From Smittia aterrima (Eukaryota; Arthropoda; Insecta; Diptera; Chironomidae), in assembly GCA_033063855.1 (NCBI GenBank), contig CP093829.1, forward strand, positions 3,978,243 through 4,042,242: DNA of 64,000 bases, written 5' to 3'. The notes beneath the pieces were generated by a model. That model saw nothing but the letters and a program-made list of their open reading frames with translations. It was not told the origin of the DNA and ran no database searches. How positions within the stretch are numbered: position 1 is the stretch's first letter; each line of letters begins with the position of its first letter. Below are positions 1-13,047 of this stretch, piece after piece. A program made the position numbers and the translations under genes.

Positions 1-1143
1 GCGACTTTTGCGTTGTTCATGCTGAGTTTTTTTGCTGGGTTCGTCGAAGCCGTTACATTTGATGTGGAGGGCTCGTGAAGTAATGGAACTGTTTCGGATG
101 AATTTATTGCTTTCGATGATGTATATTTCCTGTGATTTGAGTCATTAGTTCGTGTGTAAACAACATTTGGCTTTGGAAACTTACTTGAAGCGCACGCCTG
201 TGTTGACCGGTGACGGAGTTCGATGCCTCGACGGACTCTTCCTTGGACTTCTCGAAATGTATTCTTTGATGGGTGGTAACCGATTTGGCAAGTCGGGAAT
301 TCTATTCTAAAGATTGAAAGGAAAAACGTTCAACAGTTACTTCCAAAAGCAACTGGCAAGTGCTTACTCTAAATGAATGGCTTCTGTGTCCTCTAAAATG
401 CGTTGAACTGTAGGAAGGATTGCGAGGAATAGCACCTAAGCAGCCATTAGTACTACAATTATGGTTATGATGATGTTTAGTATCGACAGCGTTTGATAAG
501 GAGGAAGATAAGTTTGATGTGTTGGAGGTTGCTGAGTCGCTCGAGTAACCTACGGCAAGAAAATAATTAAAATTTTATTCTTTCTTTTTAGTTTCAGTTG
601 ACAACACAAACCTGAAGCACAAGACGAACCCGAACTCATTGAATAAAGGCTCGTCGACTGAGCGACCTTCTCTCCCATCGTGTACGAGTGAGCACCAACA
701 CTGTAAGAGCTCGATGAGCCGGGAACCTGTTGCAGAACAAATCACAATGTGAGTGGTCATTTTAATTGAGAACAGTCACGGAAACTTACACTCCAGCTTT
801 TAGATCCCACGCTGTAACTGCTGGCAGACTCTTGAAGCCGCCACGTGCCAGAGCTTGACGTCAGACGTGAAATACGTGCTCGGCAAATCACACATCGCAA
901 TGGTAACAGTCGCTGAGCCACGGCGCTTTGAATTGTCTTCACAAAACATCTTCTACAAACGACTTGATGACCACCTGGAATCACAGAATGATTGTTGAAG
1001 TGATAATGTTACTTTCAAGAGCGTCGTAATTTACATGGCATTGTCTTCATCGTTGCACGGCTAGTAATGCAAATTACGCATTCGTCTTCTTGTGTCGACG
1101 ACGGTTCAAGATCACTCTCTTCCAACTTACTAAGAAGTTTTTC
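1..1143 (-). CDS. RING-finger E3 ubiquitin ligase-like protein, 3' part (partial at both ends)
   Basis: Six spliced exons can be read on the minus strand: 1143-1035, 974-790, 726-612, 549-368, 306-185 and 129 to the window edge. All have GT-AG borders and compatible phases, and the frame is still open at position 1. The first junction completes a C3HC4 RING: CVIC, then about 11 residues, then MPCGHQVVCRRC, and later LRCVIC. The motif spans the intron, so it is only visible after splicing. RING domains of this type recruit E2 enzymes for ubiquitin transfer. After the RING come several hundred Ser-rich residues with a short His run (HHHNHN) and an SPRKSPSRHRTPSP-like basic/proline stretch, a plausible phosphorylated disordered tail. 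No ATG lies in the first exon, so at least one upstream exon is missing. A TAA at the end of exon 306-185 could alternatively be the stop, although a GTAAGT donor overlaps it. Confidence 0.75.
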
Positions 1144-2595
1144 CTGTAAAGAACGAAACGATTATTGAAGCTATTTCATTTAATTGCTGCAATATTTCAA
1201 AGCTCTAAATCGAATTACATTTCAATTAAAATTGATCGATTGAGTAACTGTTTCTCATTTCGATCTTACTCAAGAACTTCGAAAGTTCAATGATCGCGAC
1301 GAGCTGAAGAAATTTATAAAAAGCAATTAGGCGAAAAAATTTAATTTGATAAGCGAGCAATTGAAAACTTGTTTTAGCTCACGAAATGCTTCGCTGAATT
1401 CTCAGTCTGCTTTGCTTTTGCATGAATGCTTTCGGAATTTGACCCAATTAAGCTTTTAAGTTGACGAAACATAAGTTTATAGAATTCTCGGAACAATGAA
1501 TAAATCGTCGTCGTCATGAGCTTTTATTGCTCTCGCTTTCTTAATTTCCGAGTAAAAAGAAAAGCGTTCTGTCGATTTACAACTTCCTCTGAACATTTTA
1601 ATTAACATGCGACCGATGACTTTCATTCAGTTTGAGTGGAAACGTCAATAACTCATAAACATGGCTAATTAGTCGTTCAATGTTAAAATTTTAATCCTTG
1701 TCTGTGAAGAGAACGTGAGAGGTGCTATGAAGGAGGCTTTAAGGATTAAAAGTCACGAAGTGCTCGTAATCGATAATCACTTTTGTATACAAATTTTCTT
1801 TTTCACGAATGATCTGTCGAGAGCTTTGTACACAGCTCCAAACTATCGAGTTTCATGTTGAAGTTTCCCCGTCAAATTGCCAAACAACACGACGAAATAT
1901 TCCATCGATTCCAGAATGAAACTCAATGACATAAGTTCGTCTAATCGTCGAGTGGGCGAAAGCTCTTCCCCACTTCAAAAAAATTCGCATATCGATTTCA
2001 TTTCCATACTCGGGCGACGCATGTTAAACAACGACTAATTTGGATTTTCCTTCCTTAACTATTCGTGGGCGTGTGCGGCATGAATTAAGATTTCCATTCA
2101 GCTAAAAGCTTTCCGTCGAACTGACTGAAGCCCTTGAGGAAGTCAAGAGGTTATGAATGACGCTCTAAGAAATGATTTGGTGCTTTAAACTAAACGATTT
2201 TGTTTATTGAAATCAACATTCGTGCACAATTTCTTTTGAAAACTTGAACGATGAGAATTTATCAAAAATGTCATCGTAAATCCTGTCGCTAGCTAATTGG
2301 TCGAGCTTTCGATTATCATCGTTCGTCTGACCCAATTGTGTATTTCCTTAATGAAGACAAACTGTTCGTTAGAGGACTTTTTATTTCTCTTTACGAGCTT
2401 GTTGTTGGCAGAGCGCCCAAGCGAAAAGGAATTAAAAATTTTCTCGACATAGACGTTATCGAATTTAAAAATCTCCCGACAAGAAGCTCAAGGGAGTGCT
2501 GATTTCATTTCAAGTTCATGATTTACATGTTACGAGCAATTGAGAATCTCATTAGGGGATGATCGTATATCATGTCTCGACTCGCGATTGAAGGT
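1144..2595. other. Probable intron or flank of the RING gene, no coding signal
   Basis: This AT-rich stretch has no convincing open frame on either strand. The RING exon ending at 1143 needs an upstream exon, so part of this stretch is probably its intron. Confidence 0.5.
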
Positions 2596-2883
2596 TCAAT
2601 GAAGTTTCAAAGCTTGCAAGTCACGATTAGATTGAGCTTTGATTCTTTCGTTCACATAATTTTCGAACGAATCATTATTGGCAACAATTATTCGTAGTCG
2701 ACTGAGCCACATGTCATTCAATATTTCCATACTTTTCTCGGTCAACGGTAGTTGCTGACGCTTTTCTCTTTCGCTCTGCAAATCGAAAATTTGATTTTTC
2801 TTTTGGAATTTTATTTTAACCTGAACTGCCATCAAGTGAAAACGTGAAAGTTTTCGCTTTAAATCTCGTGAACTCAATAACAC
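2596..2883 (-). CDS. Uncertain small ORF, possible 5' exon of the RING gene or a short gene
   Basis: An open frame runs from an ATG-like start at 2883 to TGA at 2596. Its second half is rich in charged residues with a helical look (ending DLQALKLH). An internal ATG (MAVQ) followed by a 45-bp stretch with GT...TTGCAG ends suggests either one tiny intron or read-through. Joining this exon to the RING exon at 1143 would require a weak phase-0 donor (TAT/GTGAAC), so the link is unproven. The start lies 36 bp from the start of the lipase on the other strand, so a shared promoter is possible. I do not recognise a domain. Confidence 0.3.
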   Translation of the reverse strand: MLLSSRDLKRKLSRFHLMAVQVKIKFQKKNQIFDLQSEREKRQQLPLTEKSMEILNDMWLSRLRIIVANNDSFENYVNERIKAQSNRDLQALKLH

Positions 2884-2919
2884 AAATCAAGTCAATTTGT
2901 CATTCAGAGACAACAAGCG

Positions 2920-5906
2920 ATGACGATTCCAACGACGGGAATTCAAAACTTGGCGATGTGCTCTGTCCTCACCTTGTACTTTGGTAAATCAAAATATTTG
3001 TTTGACCTCAAAATATTTTGCGGTCAAAAAATTGCTTTCGGAAGCCTCGCAAATATAAATGTTGATCAGTTTTCAAGTGATAGTGATACAAATGATTTTA
3101 ATTGCGTCTTTTTAATAGTTAATGATTCATTCGAGTCAAGGCAGATTACTAGAAAATAATTCCTTAGCTTTGCTCTCGAATTACCAAAAAAAGCGACATC
3201 GTCGGAGAAATGGCAACTCGAGAAGGCAGAGCGAAAGTGTCGGTAATTCAAACCGTCACTTGCTGTAATCCACTTAGCGGCTTCCTCTTTTCTTCCTTGC
3301 TCTGTTGTTGTTTTTGTTATTTGCTCTTTTCACTCGCCAAATTTAATTGTGTTGAGATATTGTTGAAATGCAATTATGACATCACCGCGCGGAATAATTC
3401 AATAGATTTTGCACGCCGTAAAGAAGGCTTCCGCCGCAATTTATGCAGAAATTTGAAATATGGCAGCTTGTTTGCAAAATCAGAGAAAGAACACTTCCCT
3501 CTACCAATTGCTTCGACTCAAGCCCTGCCCTTAATTGCCACAGAAAAACTGCATTATCCAAAATAGTTTCTATTGATTTTTTTTCAACGTTTCTCACTCG
3601 ATGTTTTGAGGTTGAAACTGCTGTGGAAACGATAGCTAATGATTTATGACTGCATTCGGAGAGAAGAAAGTTTAAAGATTATGTTTTCGTTGAAGGTGGA
3701 TCTCCTGTTATGTATACGCCATCACCGCGAGGGGATTGCGAAAATTGCTGTGTGATTCGAGAAGCAAAGGACATAAAGTTCCTTTTGTACACGAGAGCCA
3801 ATCCAACCGTCGGCAAACAACTTTACGTCTCGGACGACAGGAGAATTCGTAAGATAAGCAAGACGTTGCCATTGATTTTCTATCTCCACGGATTTTCGGA
3901 AAGTGCGCCAGGTACACCGAACGGCAGCAGCTACGAAATGAGAGACGGTTTGTGTTACCTCCGAAAATTCTTCAAAAGCTTTTCTCTCCTCAACTCAAAT
4001 ATTTGTAGCTTTCCTCGAAGTCGGCGACTATTCTGTGATTCTCGTTGAATGGAGTCCGATTACAGCGATGCCATGGTAATTAAATTAAATCTGTTAAATA
4101 TCTTTGCTGTCAACCTTTAATTTTCAGGTACGGCAACGCTGTGGAAAACTGTCCCCGAGTTGGTCGTTTTGTTGCCCGCTTCCTAAAATTTTTAATCTCA
4201 TCTGGTGTGCCACTGCAGAATATTCACGTCATCGGCTTTAGCCTCGGGGTGAGTTGAGTATGAATCGGAAAATTGTTTTAAAGCTGATTACATCGTCAAT
4301 ATTGAATCAAAACGAACGCATTCGTTTTTAATTAAAATAGGCTGAGGTCGCTGGATTTGCAGGGAAGACTCTAAAGGAATGGGGAATTCTCCTTCCACGT
4401 ATCACTGGTGAGTTCCTTTAAGTTCCACTTAAAATGCGTGACGTTCTATCCAAAACTTGGCAATATTGATTTGCGAAACGAAAAAAAGAATCAAACAAGG
4501 TCAAATTTCCGCTCCTCTCTGTTGATTTTGGTTTAATTAATCATGCAATTGTGATTTATTCGATAATCTCGACGACGACAGAAAGATGTCGATACTCGGA
4601 TTTAATTAAACGGAATGTAATTAGTTGTTTAAACGTGATTTCTTTTTTGGCTAAATGTTGGCATAATTGAAAAAGTTCCTGAAAGAATTGCTGTTAGAGC
4701 TTTGACATCAACAATTAAAATTATTCAATTTAGTAAATTAAATTCCTTTGTAAGCTTCCAATTATTAAATCAAGTGTCACTTCGCTGACAGAAATAATTC
4801 CTCGTTCCGTCGTGACAGGGAAAATATGAAAGTTACTGCACTTATTACGCCAGAGCATTACAAGGCTTTTCAAAAGAGGATTCTGCCGTTGCTTTTCGTA
4901 CGATAGAGCTCATGATTTTATCACGCTTCACCGAACACAACAGCAGACAAAAGTGCAACAAAATGACATTTTATAAAAGCCATTTACTGTCGTGGATACA
5001 TTTTTCATTTCTCTTCCTCTATCCGTGTGAGAGTGGGGAACAAGAGTTTCGCAAAATCGCTTTTGGAAGGCTAACAAAAGGTTTTCGGGTTGTCAGAAAG
5101 TTATGCAACGAGGTTGAATATTAGAATGGATTTTTGTTATCGCTTGCGTTGCATTCGCCTGGCAACATTTCTTTTGGAAAATTGCAATGGTTGGAGATTC
5201 TCCTTTGGATCGAAGAGAAAGGAATTTTTTCTTATGCAATCCTCTCAAATCTTCAATTGATTCGTTTTATTTTTATGAAAACGTTTCAGGTTTGGATCCT
5301 GCTCTTCCTTTGTTCATGAGCGGAGACACGGAAACTCATTTATCAGCAAGTGACGCTAAGTTTGTTGGTGAGAAAGCTTTGAGGCGTCAGAAAAATTAGT
5401 TTACAACTTTTCGATTTCAGATGTGATTCACACAGACGGAGGTTTCCTAGGAATTCCTTGGGTGAGATTTATTATTTTAGGAAATAATTGTTGAAAAATA
5501 AAATCAAACGGTTCGTTAGGCTTTGGGACATGCTGACTTCTATCCAAACGATGGCGTAGCACTTCAACCTGGATGTGTTCAAGACCAGTTATCGAAGAAT
5601 AACATCGTAGGCATTGTTGGTAAGAGTCTTTCAAATCTTTTGCGATTTTCTAAATTTTCTAAATTCGATTTTTCATTTCGCAAAGTCGGATGCAGTCACG
5701 TGCGCGCTTGGCAATACTTTGTTGAGTCGATTCGTCGTCCTGAAGCTTTTCTCTCTGATAAATGCGAGCAGACGAACAACGAATCACGAGAATGTCTTCA
5801 ATCGATTCAAGCTTACATGGGATTCAAGGCTGATCGAAGACTTCGAGGAAAATTCTACCTCGCAACGAACAAGGCATCGCCGTTTGGAAAGAATTTTCCG
5901 ATCTAA
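2920..5906 (+). CDS. Pancreatic-lipase-like secreted neutral lipase
   Basis: Nine exons join in frame to 336 aa: 2920-2983, 3696-3947, 4009-4075, 4128-4248, 4341-4407, 5290-5367, 5421-5461, 5520-5619 and 5686-5906. The product matches the insect pancreatic-lipase family (alpha/beta hydrolase, triacylglycerol or phospholipid hydrolysis outside the cell). The nucleophile elbow is GFSLG (Ser166), the acid is in GLDPA (Asp193) and the base is in CSHVRA (His268). The whole triad is intact, unlike yolk-protein relatives that have lost it. The first exon encodes a moderately hydrophobic leader and is inferred from phase and splice sites. Without it the frame would start at 3710. The intron between exons 5 and 6 is long for this locus (about 880 bp). 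An AATAAA lies at 5979-5984. The substrate cannot be told from the sequence. Confidence 0.9.
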
Positions 5907-5978
5907 AACAATCCACAACCGCAAAGACCTCAAATATTTGTATTTATTAATTTTAATCACACCCGAAATCATTTCTCA

Positions 5979-5984
5979 AATAAA
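5979..5984 (+). terminator. Polyadenylation signal AATAAA of the lipase
   Basis: A canonical AATAAA sits about 70 bp after the lipase stop codon on the same strand. Confidence 0.6.
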
Positions 5985-8900
5985 AGGTTCAAAAGGAATT
6001 TGAGGTTGCAAATCGATCTGCGCACTCTTTTTCATCGAGCTCGACTTTCCATTCGAAACTAATTCACATGCGACTTTAAATTGCCGCAATAAATTTGCAT
6101 TATTCCGAATTTAAGTGTTTTTCCGGTCGAAGCTCTTACAGCGTCGAGAGTTATTGCCACTCTAGGACTGAACTCGCATGTGTACGTGAGTGAATTTATT
6201 TTTGATTCATGAATTCTCAAATTCTGGTTTATTGCTAGAATGATTTCTAAAATATCCGGCGTCACCCTCACGACATCGATGAGAGAGAAATATTTTGCAC
6301 GATATTTTATTCAATTCTCCATTTTCTATGAAAATTGAATTGAGCATTTAAAATTAGAGCAGTTTCTTTTTATTTTGGGAGCAACCAGACAGGAACACAG
6401 AGGGGGCGAGGAAAAGTATGAAAATCGACTTGCTCCTCTCGCACACTCGCACTCGAAATAGGGCAGCAATGACGTCATAGAGAAGCTTGAACCGAAAACA
6501 TGAAAATTATTCCGATCGGGATTTAAAATTTTATTTCTAAAGTTGCTTCGACTAGACACAGCAGATTCGATAATTCAATTTCGAGTTGAGGTTTGATTGC
6601 ATGGGCCGAGCTGAAGTGTCAGAGGGGATTTTAAGAATTATGATCAAACTGGCATAGTTTGGGCAATTTAAAATAAAACTCAAGTCAACTTTGTATTCAA
6701 ATATTTGCTAATCAAACTTCGGGAAAGTTCTGGTTGGAGCAAAATATTTTGAAAAACTTTCGCACAAAACTTCATAAATCAACAGAAAAAAAAGGAAAAG
6801 GTTTTCGAACTTATCGCTTGATTAGTCATCGTAATGAATCAGAGAAATATTTTTCCTGCCCACAAATGAAAAGTCACGAAATGATTACGTGAAATGATTA
6901 AGCTAAGTAACTACAATGTTTCGTCATCTTGTAGAAAGCTAATCTTTGATTGAGATTAAAATCTAAGAAAAAAGAGCTGAAAAGAATTTTCCTTTGCAAT
7001 TCCTCAGCATGCTAAATACAATTTGTTCTCTCTCGTTATCACATTAGCTTTCTTTAAATTCCTTCAGTAATTAAATTGCTCGTTGATGAAGTGAGATGAC
7101 GATGTTAACAGAAAAGCATTCTCTCGCAGAGAAGCGTGCAAGGATATGCAGAAGAAAAATGAATTGAATTTTAATTTGCCATAAAAGTCATTCGAATAAT
7201 TTAATTTAAATCGCTCATTTACGCCTCGTTAAATCAAATTAGAATTGTTTGCCTCACTAAAGGGCGTGGATGGAAAACTGTCCAACGAGCTAGGTCCGTG
7301 CAGAAAACTTCTCGTTTTTCGCATGTTCGTTATTTGTCTCATTGGAAATTTAACGATTACTGACTGGGCGCTGCTTATCAAGCACACCTTTCATCAAATC
7401 ATTTCGCTCACCTTTCGCGATATGGAAATCACACACGAAATGTGCTTCTCACGAGTTCGCTTTTCGGTTTCGCTTTGTTTGCCTAACTTTTGGAGAGTTT
7501 CGACGCTGAGGTGAAAAGCGTTGTGATTGCAAATATCACGAACTGAATGATACTAATCGTAGAAGGAAATAACGCGTGAGAAGCAAACACAGAAAGTTTC
7601 TTTCCACGATTTTAGGATCGTCAGAAAGGAAATGATTCACATCCGCCGACAGTAAGTTTCTGATAAGTCTTAGGTAAAGCAGAACGAAGGATAATAAGCT
7701 TAAAGTTAGCTTTGACAAAACTGATCGTTTTATATTGAACGCCAATTATTGATTTTTGAATCAACATAAGTTTACGTTCACCTAAATATTTAGTTGCATA
7801 GAAATATTTGTTAAACATGCAAAGCTCCTCCAGACTGAATGTCTCGTTCCTCCGTAGTTCTTTTATATTTGCGACTCTCGAGTGCTTTAAGGAACGGCAA
7901 AAGTTTGCAGATGAATTCAAATAATTTCCGAGAGATTAAGGAGAGAAGATGTCAAGAAACTTTGAGTGATTTATGTTCCATCTCACAATGAACAGCCTAC
8001 AACTATCGCATCCTTTTATCACAATATGTTGAAGAGAACTATTTCCAACATACACTTTTCGGGGTTGTTCACCGTTGTAGGACAACAACGCTTAGTTAGA
8101 ACAAAATAAATTATGGGACTTAAAGAAATAATAGAAATAAAATTATAATAACAACCCAGACCTCCACTTCAACATCAGTCCTCCTTCATTTTCGTGTGCT
8201 ATCTTGAAACTCGTATCTCGACACACGCACTCTACATTGCGTTGTAAGAATCCTGAATGAATAGGAAGGCTTTATCGATTTAATATCACGATGAAATAGC
8301 TTTTATGAACTTGACTCAGTCGATCAACGAATTCCAATAGAAAGGAAATATTTTTTATATAAACGCGCTGAAAATGATGGAAATTGCGAGTTTGGCAAAA
8401 GGAAATATATTAAACAGATTCGGTAATAAAATTCTCTGTTCCATTCGTAACACGAACGTTAAAATCTATAATAATTTTACGACAAGCTTCTCCTCCTTCG
8501 CTTTGTTGTGTTGTGTGCAGTTGCTCATCCTCGTAAGGTCTTGTTTTACCATTCGTGAAGGTCAGAGGAAGACAAGAGAAGAGCACCGTGAAACAACGAA
8601 GTAAATTATAAAAACTCTATCATGCAATGACTTGGCGAATTGATTTTCTCTATCTGTCTCAACGTGAGCTTATTTTTTGCGTGGGCGAAAGCAAATCACG
8701 TTTCGGGAGAAGCTTAACTCTCAATCACAAGCACATTTCGAGGCTTTTCCGTCATTCCCCAATGACCCTCGGTTTGCTCAAAAGCTTTTATTTGGTTGTG
8801 GCATGAAATTGATATCATAAATACACAATTCGACATGACATCCGCGAACTTTTCGCTTTCGCTGTGAACAAAGCTTGGAAAGACAATTCGATTTTTTTTT

Positions 8901-11381
8901 TATATTTCTTTTCAGATCGATCTCACACTTTCCATGAATGAGGTTGTCAAAGAAACGAAACTTTTCTTGCAAGTTTATTGCAAAATTTTGCCTCGAAGTA
9001 GCTTCTCGATTTCCTTTTAGCAAAGTGGAAAATCTGTCAAGTAATGCGAACAAAGTAAGATCGCTTGAAGGAGTAGTTTCAAACTTCAAGTTCTCTCGTC
9101 ACGAAGCAATTTGACTGAGGGTTGTTTTGCTTTAATTTCTTCAGCTTTCGTTTCTTATTTAATGATCAAACATTTTATGTTCATTGCACTCTCTTAAAGA
9201 GTTGTTCATTGATTACAAAACCTTAGAATGGAAAGGCCGGTTAAGTCGTCGTGTCAAAATGTAATTCTAAAAAAGTCAATCTCTTCATTTAAGTAAAACT
9301 TACAATTTTATGATGCAAGGCTGTCAATTCGCGTTCAGTGACTTTTTTACTTTGAGCTTCTCTTCGCCGCTGTCTGAATTGATTATATTTGCAGGCTAAC
9401 ATTACGCCAGGCATGACAATTGCCTCTAGTGGCGACTTCCTTCCGAAAAACGCCATTTCCTTCGTTTTAAATTCAAAGGATTGCGAGCATTTCTTATTTC
9501 AATATGGCTTTAGTAACATTTTCTGTTCACTCACATCGCTTACATCACTCCACGAACAAGAAGCTCAAACATTTTTCTCACTGTTTTATGAATCGGAAAA
9601 TGGAAGAACCAAATTAAAAGTGAATGGGGAGAGCAGGCCAAATTAGTAATTTAATCGCTAAAGCGATGAGATGACGTTAGTCGATATCACTTTTTGTTTA
9701 ATTGCGAAAAATCTCAAGAAGCTTTTTGTCATTGTCGTCAATAACTTTTATTACGATGCCTCAAGCAATCGATTTAACATTTAACACATGCGACTCTCAC
9801 TCGACAATAATCGTTTCCTTCTTTTGCACAAAATTTAATTAAAATTCTCAAAGCAAAAGCTTTTTCGGCTATGGCGAAATTAAAGCTTTGCTTTTTTTTT
9901 TGCACGGACAATTTTCTTCTTGTTTCGATGTGGAAAAATAAAAGGAATTCGCACACACAAAAAGGAAAGAAACAGACTCGATTTTCACCTCAGCTTTAAA
10001 GCGAGATTGGAAAAGTTTTCCTTTGATAACATAAGACGCGATTTAATGAACAGAGTCAGCTCGAGATTTTCTTATTATCTCCACACACCTTGAGATTCTT
10101 CTTTTCATTTATTTATCGAATAACTCGCGACAATGACGGCGAAAGGTGAAGATGAATCGTCGAATTTTCAGATTTTTCAAAGATGTTTTGGAAGAAATAT
10201 TAAAAAACAATTTAATACCGCGAACTTTATGGCAGTTTTCCTTGGGAAATGAGAATTAACTAAAACGACTCGACGGAAAATGAAAATTTCAGGCTCGGTC
10301 GAGATGCAAGTTGAGAAAGTGGGGACGTAGGAAAATTGAGCGGAAGAGAGAGCTTTGCTCGTGTGTGTGCTAAGGGGAAACCTAAGAACACATGTCGCGA
10401 ACATCGCGGCTTTTCTCGCATTTGTTTATGCAACTCGAGACTTCGTGGCAGCGAAAACAAAATCGTAAAATTTAATTTGATGTTTAATTAAGATTTTTTC
10501 TTTTAATTCTTCAAAGTTTTCATAACAAAAATCAAATTTTCATTCAGAAAATAATCAATTAGAAAATTCTTTTCCATTTTAAAAACAAACAGAATTTCTT
10601 AATTTAATTCAGAAAATTTCTCCATCGACAAACAAGAGAGTAAAATATTGCAAACGTAAAATAGAGAATTCTTTGATCACGCATGCTCAAGCAAACAAAG
10701 TTTCTTTTTAATAAAAAACGATGAATTCGCTAATCCCTCAAATCTCAATTTTCAAAGAATTCATTGAAGAATTTTAAAAGAATTCAGAAAACGGAATTTC
10801 TCTGAAATTGAATTGGCAATTGAATCGCTATGACAAGATGAATCTTTCGTCATTTCTCCTTACGAACTCTCGTTGCAATGACGTCAGATGGAGATTTATG
10901 TGTAGCAGGATGAGTATTTGAGAGTACAAAGTGCAGATTTTCACGTGATCCGGAAAACGATGAGAGTTTTCTCAATTTTTCTAAAATAGAACTTCATTGA
11001 ACTTATCTCGGATAAAACTTCAAAGAACTTTAGCTTTCGTGTAAAAAATCGTTTGCTTTATTGTGAAAAAAAATTCTTTCATAAACACCAAAGAGTTAAT
11101 AATTTAATAATCAGATTTAACATGGAATTCCTTAACAATTTCGCTCCTGAGGATGATCCCCTCTATTAAAAAAACTTTTCATAGGATTTAAAATTCCCAC
11201 GCAATATTTCATAAATTTGCGATTAGATTATCGAAAGGTTTTGAAAGCTTCGTTTCGCTCTAAGCTACAGATGCGATCATATTTTGACACGAATGAGTTT
11301 TCAAAAGAAAATTCGATAAAATATTTAAGTTTGTAGCAAAAATATTGATTGATGCGCGCTGCTCACAAGTCTCGTTTGGCT
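5985..11381. other. 5.4-kb stretch with no recognised gene
   Basis: Only short open frames of low complexity composition occur here. None resembles a known family and none can be linked by splice sites to a neighbour. The stretch holds many A/T runs. A minus-strand AATAAA (plus TTTATT at 11057-11062) near the right end could serve NAD kinase. Confidence 0.5.
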
Positions 11382-13047
11382 TTAGCACTCGAGATTTTCC
11401 ATTCCTCGTTCGAGATCGTCATTGGTATCTTCGCTGCCGCTTCCTGTTAAATCACTAAGTTCGTCTACAAGAGAATCATTAGAATTGTAAAGGGAAAAGA
11501 GGATTTAGAGTTCTCACCTAAACACTTTTGTCGTTTCCTAACATTCCAGTGTAGACATTCAGCGAGTGAATCAAACCAATCTGAGATTTGGTCTTGTGCG
11601 CAAATGCTTGGCACTGGGTAGATCGATGTCGTCACTGAAAGACTGTAAACAAATGAAATTAGCGACATTTATCGTAAATATTTTCAATGTCGATACAAAC
11701 CTGTCACCGTGTAGCAACTCTTGTCGATTACGCCCATCAAATGAAACCCAAGAGGTATTACGACTGTCAGGTGAGATTGAGATTCGCAGCTCAACTCCAG
11801 CAGGCACTACGATTGGCCGGAAGCTTAATGAATGTGGACAGATGGGTGTAACCATTATTGCAGGAACTGAAGGATGGATCATCGACGCTCCAGCAGCGAC
11901 AGCGTAAGCAGTCGATCCTGTTGGAGTTGAAACGATCAAACCTACGAGAAGAAAATTAGTTAATTGAAGTGAAACATTTTATCTTCTTCACTTACCATCT
12001 CCTTGAACGCTTGTGATATGTTTACCGTCCAGGAATAAATCAATATTACTGAGATAAGGCGAGGGCCCACGATCGATGACGACCTCATTCAGAACTAGAA
12101 TATTTGCCGACGGCAAAGTGTGTGCAACTGACGACTCGACGCGACCATTCGTTGTCTCTGAATCTTTCCGATCTTCTTTTGCATTTTTTCTCACGATAAC
12201 ACAACGCAAGCGACTTCGTAATGTCAAAGCAGCGTGGCCTTCGAGCACATTCGTTACTTGATCTTGAAAATTGTGAAATTGGAATGGTGTCAAGAAGCCC
12301 AAAGACCCCAAATGAAAAGCCATAACTGGCGGCACAGATTGTTGAAACAAGAGCGACGCATAGAGCAATGTTCCGTCGCCACCCAGACAGATGATGAAAT
12401 CAATTCGATCCGTTAAATCGTCACGACCGTCTCTAAAAATGCGTAAACAAATATGATAATTTCTGTACAAAAAGGTTGAATCGTGCTTTCACTTACTTGA
12501 ATGTCACCAATTTGTCTTTAACTGCGATGAATTTTTTGTCTTCCATTAGCAACGGATCGTCAAGAACTGCTGATTCTACCCACACGACCATGTGCTTCTC
12601 TTCAATCAGCCACTCGACGAGTTGAATAAACGGAGATAATACCGTCGAATCACGAACCTTCTTAATGACCAGGACAGCAAGTGGTGGTTTGTACCAGGTA
12701 AGTCGCTGGCTTGCTGGATCTTGGATTTGCATGACCATTGCCGAATTTTTCATGATACGACCGCACGGGCCAAACTGTTGGAACGGCGATGGAGCATTTA
12801 AACTTCGTGTGCGCCTATATTGAACAAAAGACTTTGAATTAATCACAAGAATTGAGAATCTGAGAGAATTTTTTTAATTTGGACGTGAAAACAACAACCT
12901 CGGAACTCGTTCGACGAGATTGACTGTCGTTACTTCATGAGAAACTGACTGCGACGTAAAACCAAAAGGACCTAGAAACCCTCCAGGTTTTCGAATTATC
13001 ACTTGATCGTCGTCATAAGATTTCACGAAATTTGTTTTAGCAGACAT
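11382..13047 (-). CDS. NADK: NAD kinase (450-aa form using the most proximal first exon)
   Basis: Six exons join in frame: 13047-12899, 12814-12497, 12432-11996, 11941-11701, 11642-11518 and 11464-11382. NAD kinase phosphorylates NAD to NADP in the cytosol and so feeds the NADPH pool. The family fingerprints are clear: RRTRSLNAP and FGPCGRIMKN near the start, DPASQRLTW, the nucleotide-binding CLGGDGTLLYAS (GGDGT at residues 173-177), HLGSLGFLTPF, LNEVVIDRG, VSTPTGSTAYA and a C-terminal SDWFDSLAECLHWNVRKRQ. Colinearity with animal cytosolic NADK is complete, and the protein ends in an acidic tail. The donor of this first exon (AG/GTTGTT) is weak. Three further upstream first exons splice to the same exon 2 (listed separately). 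Identity is secure; the isoform structure is inferred. Confidence 0.95.

Noticed and set aside
3210..3566. 118-codon plus-strand frame with hydrophobic segment
   Set aside because: It lies inside the proposed first intron of the lipase, is not in a usable phase and resembles no family.
8356..8604. TATATAAA at 8356-8363 followed by an open frame at 8374
   Set aside because: The ATG is only 11 bp after the box, too close to be transcribed from it, and the 76-codon frame has no coding character.
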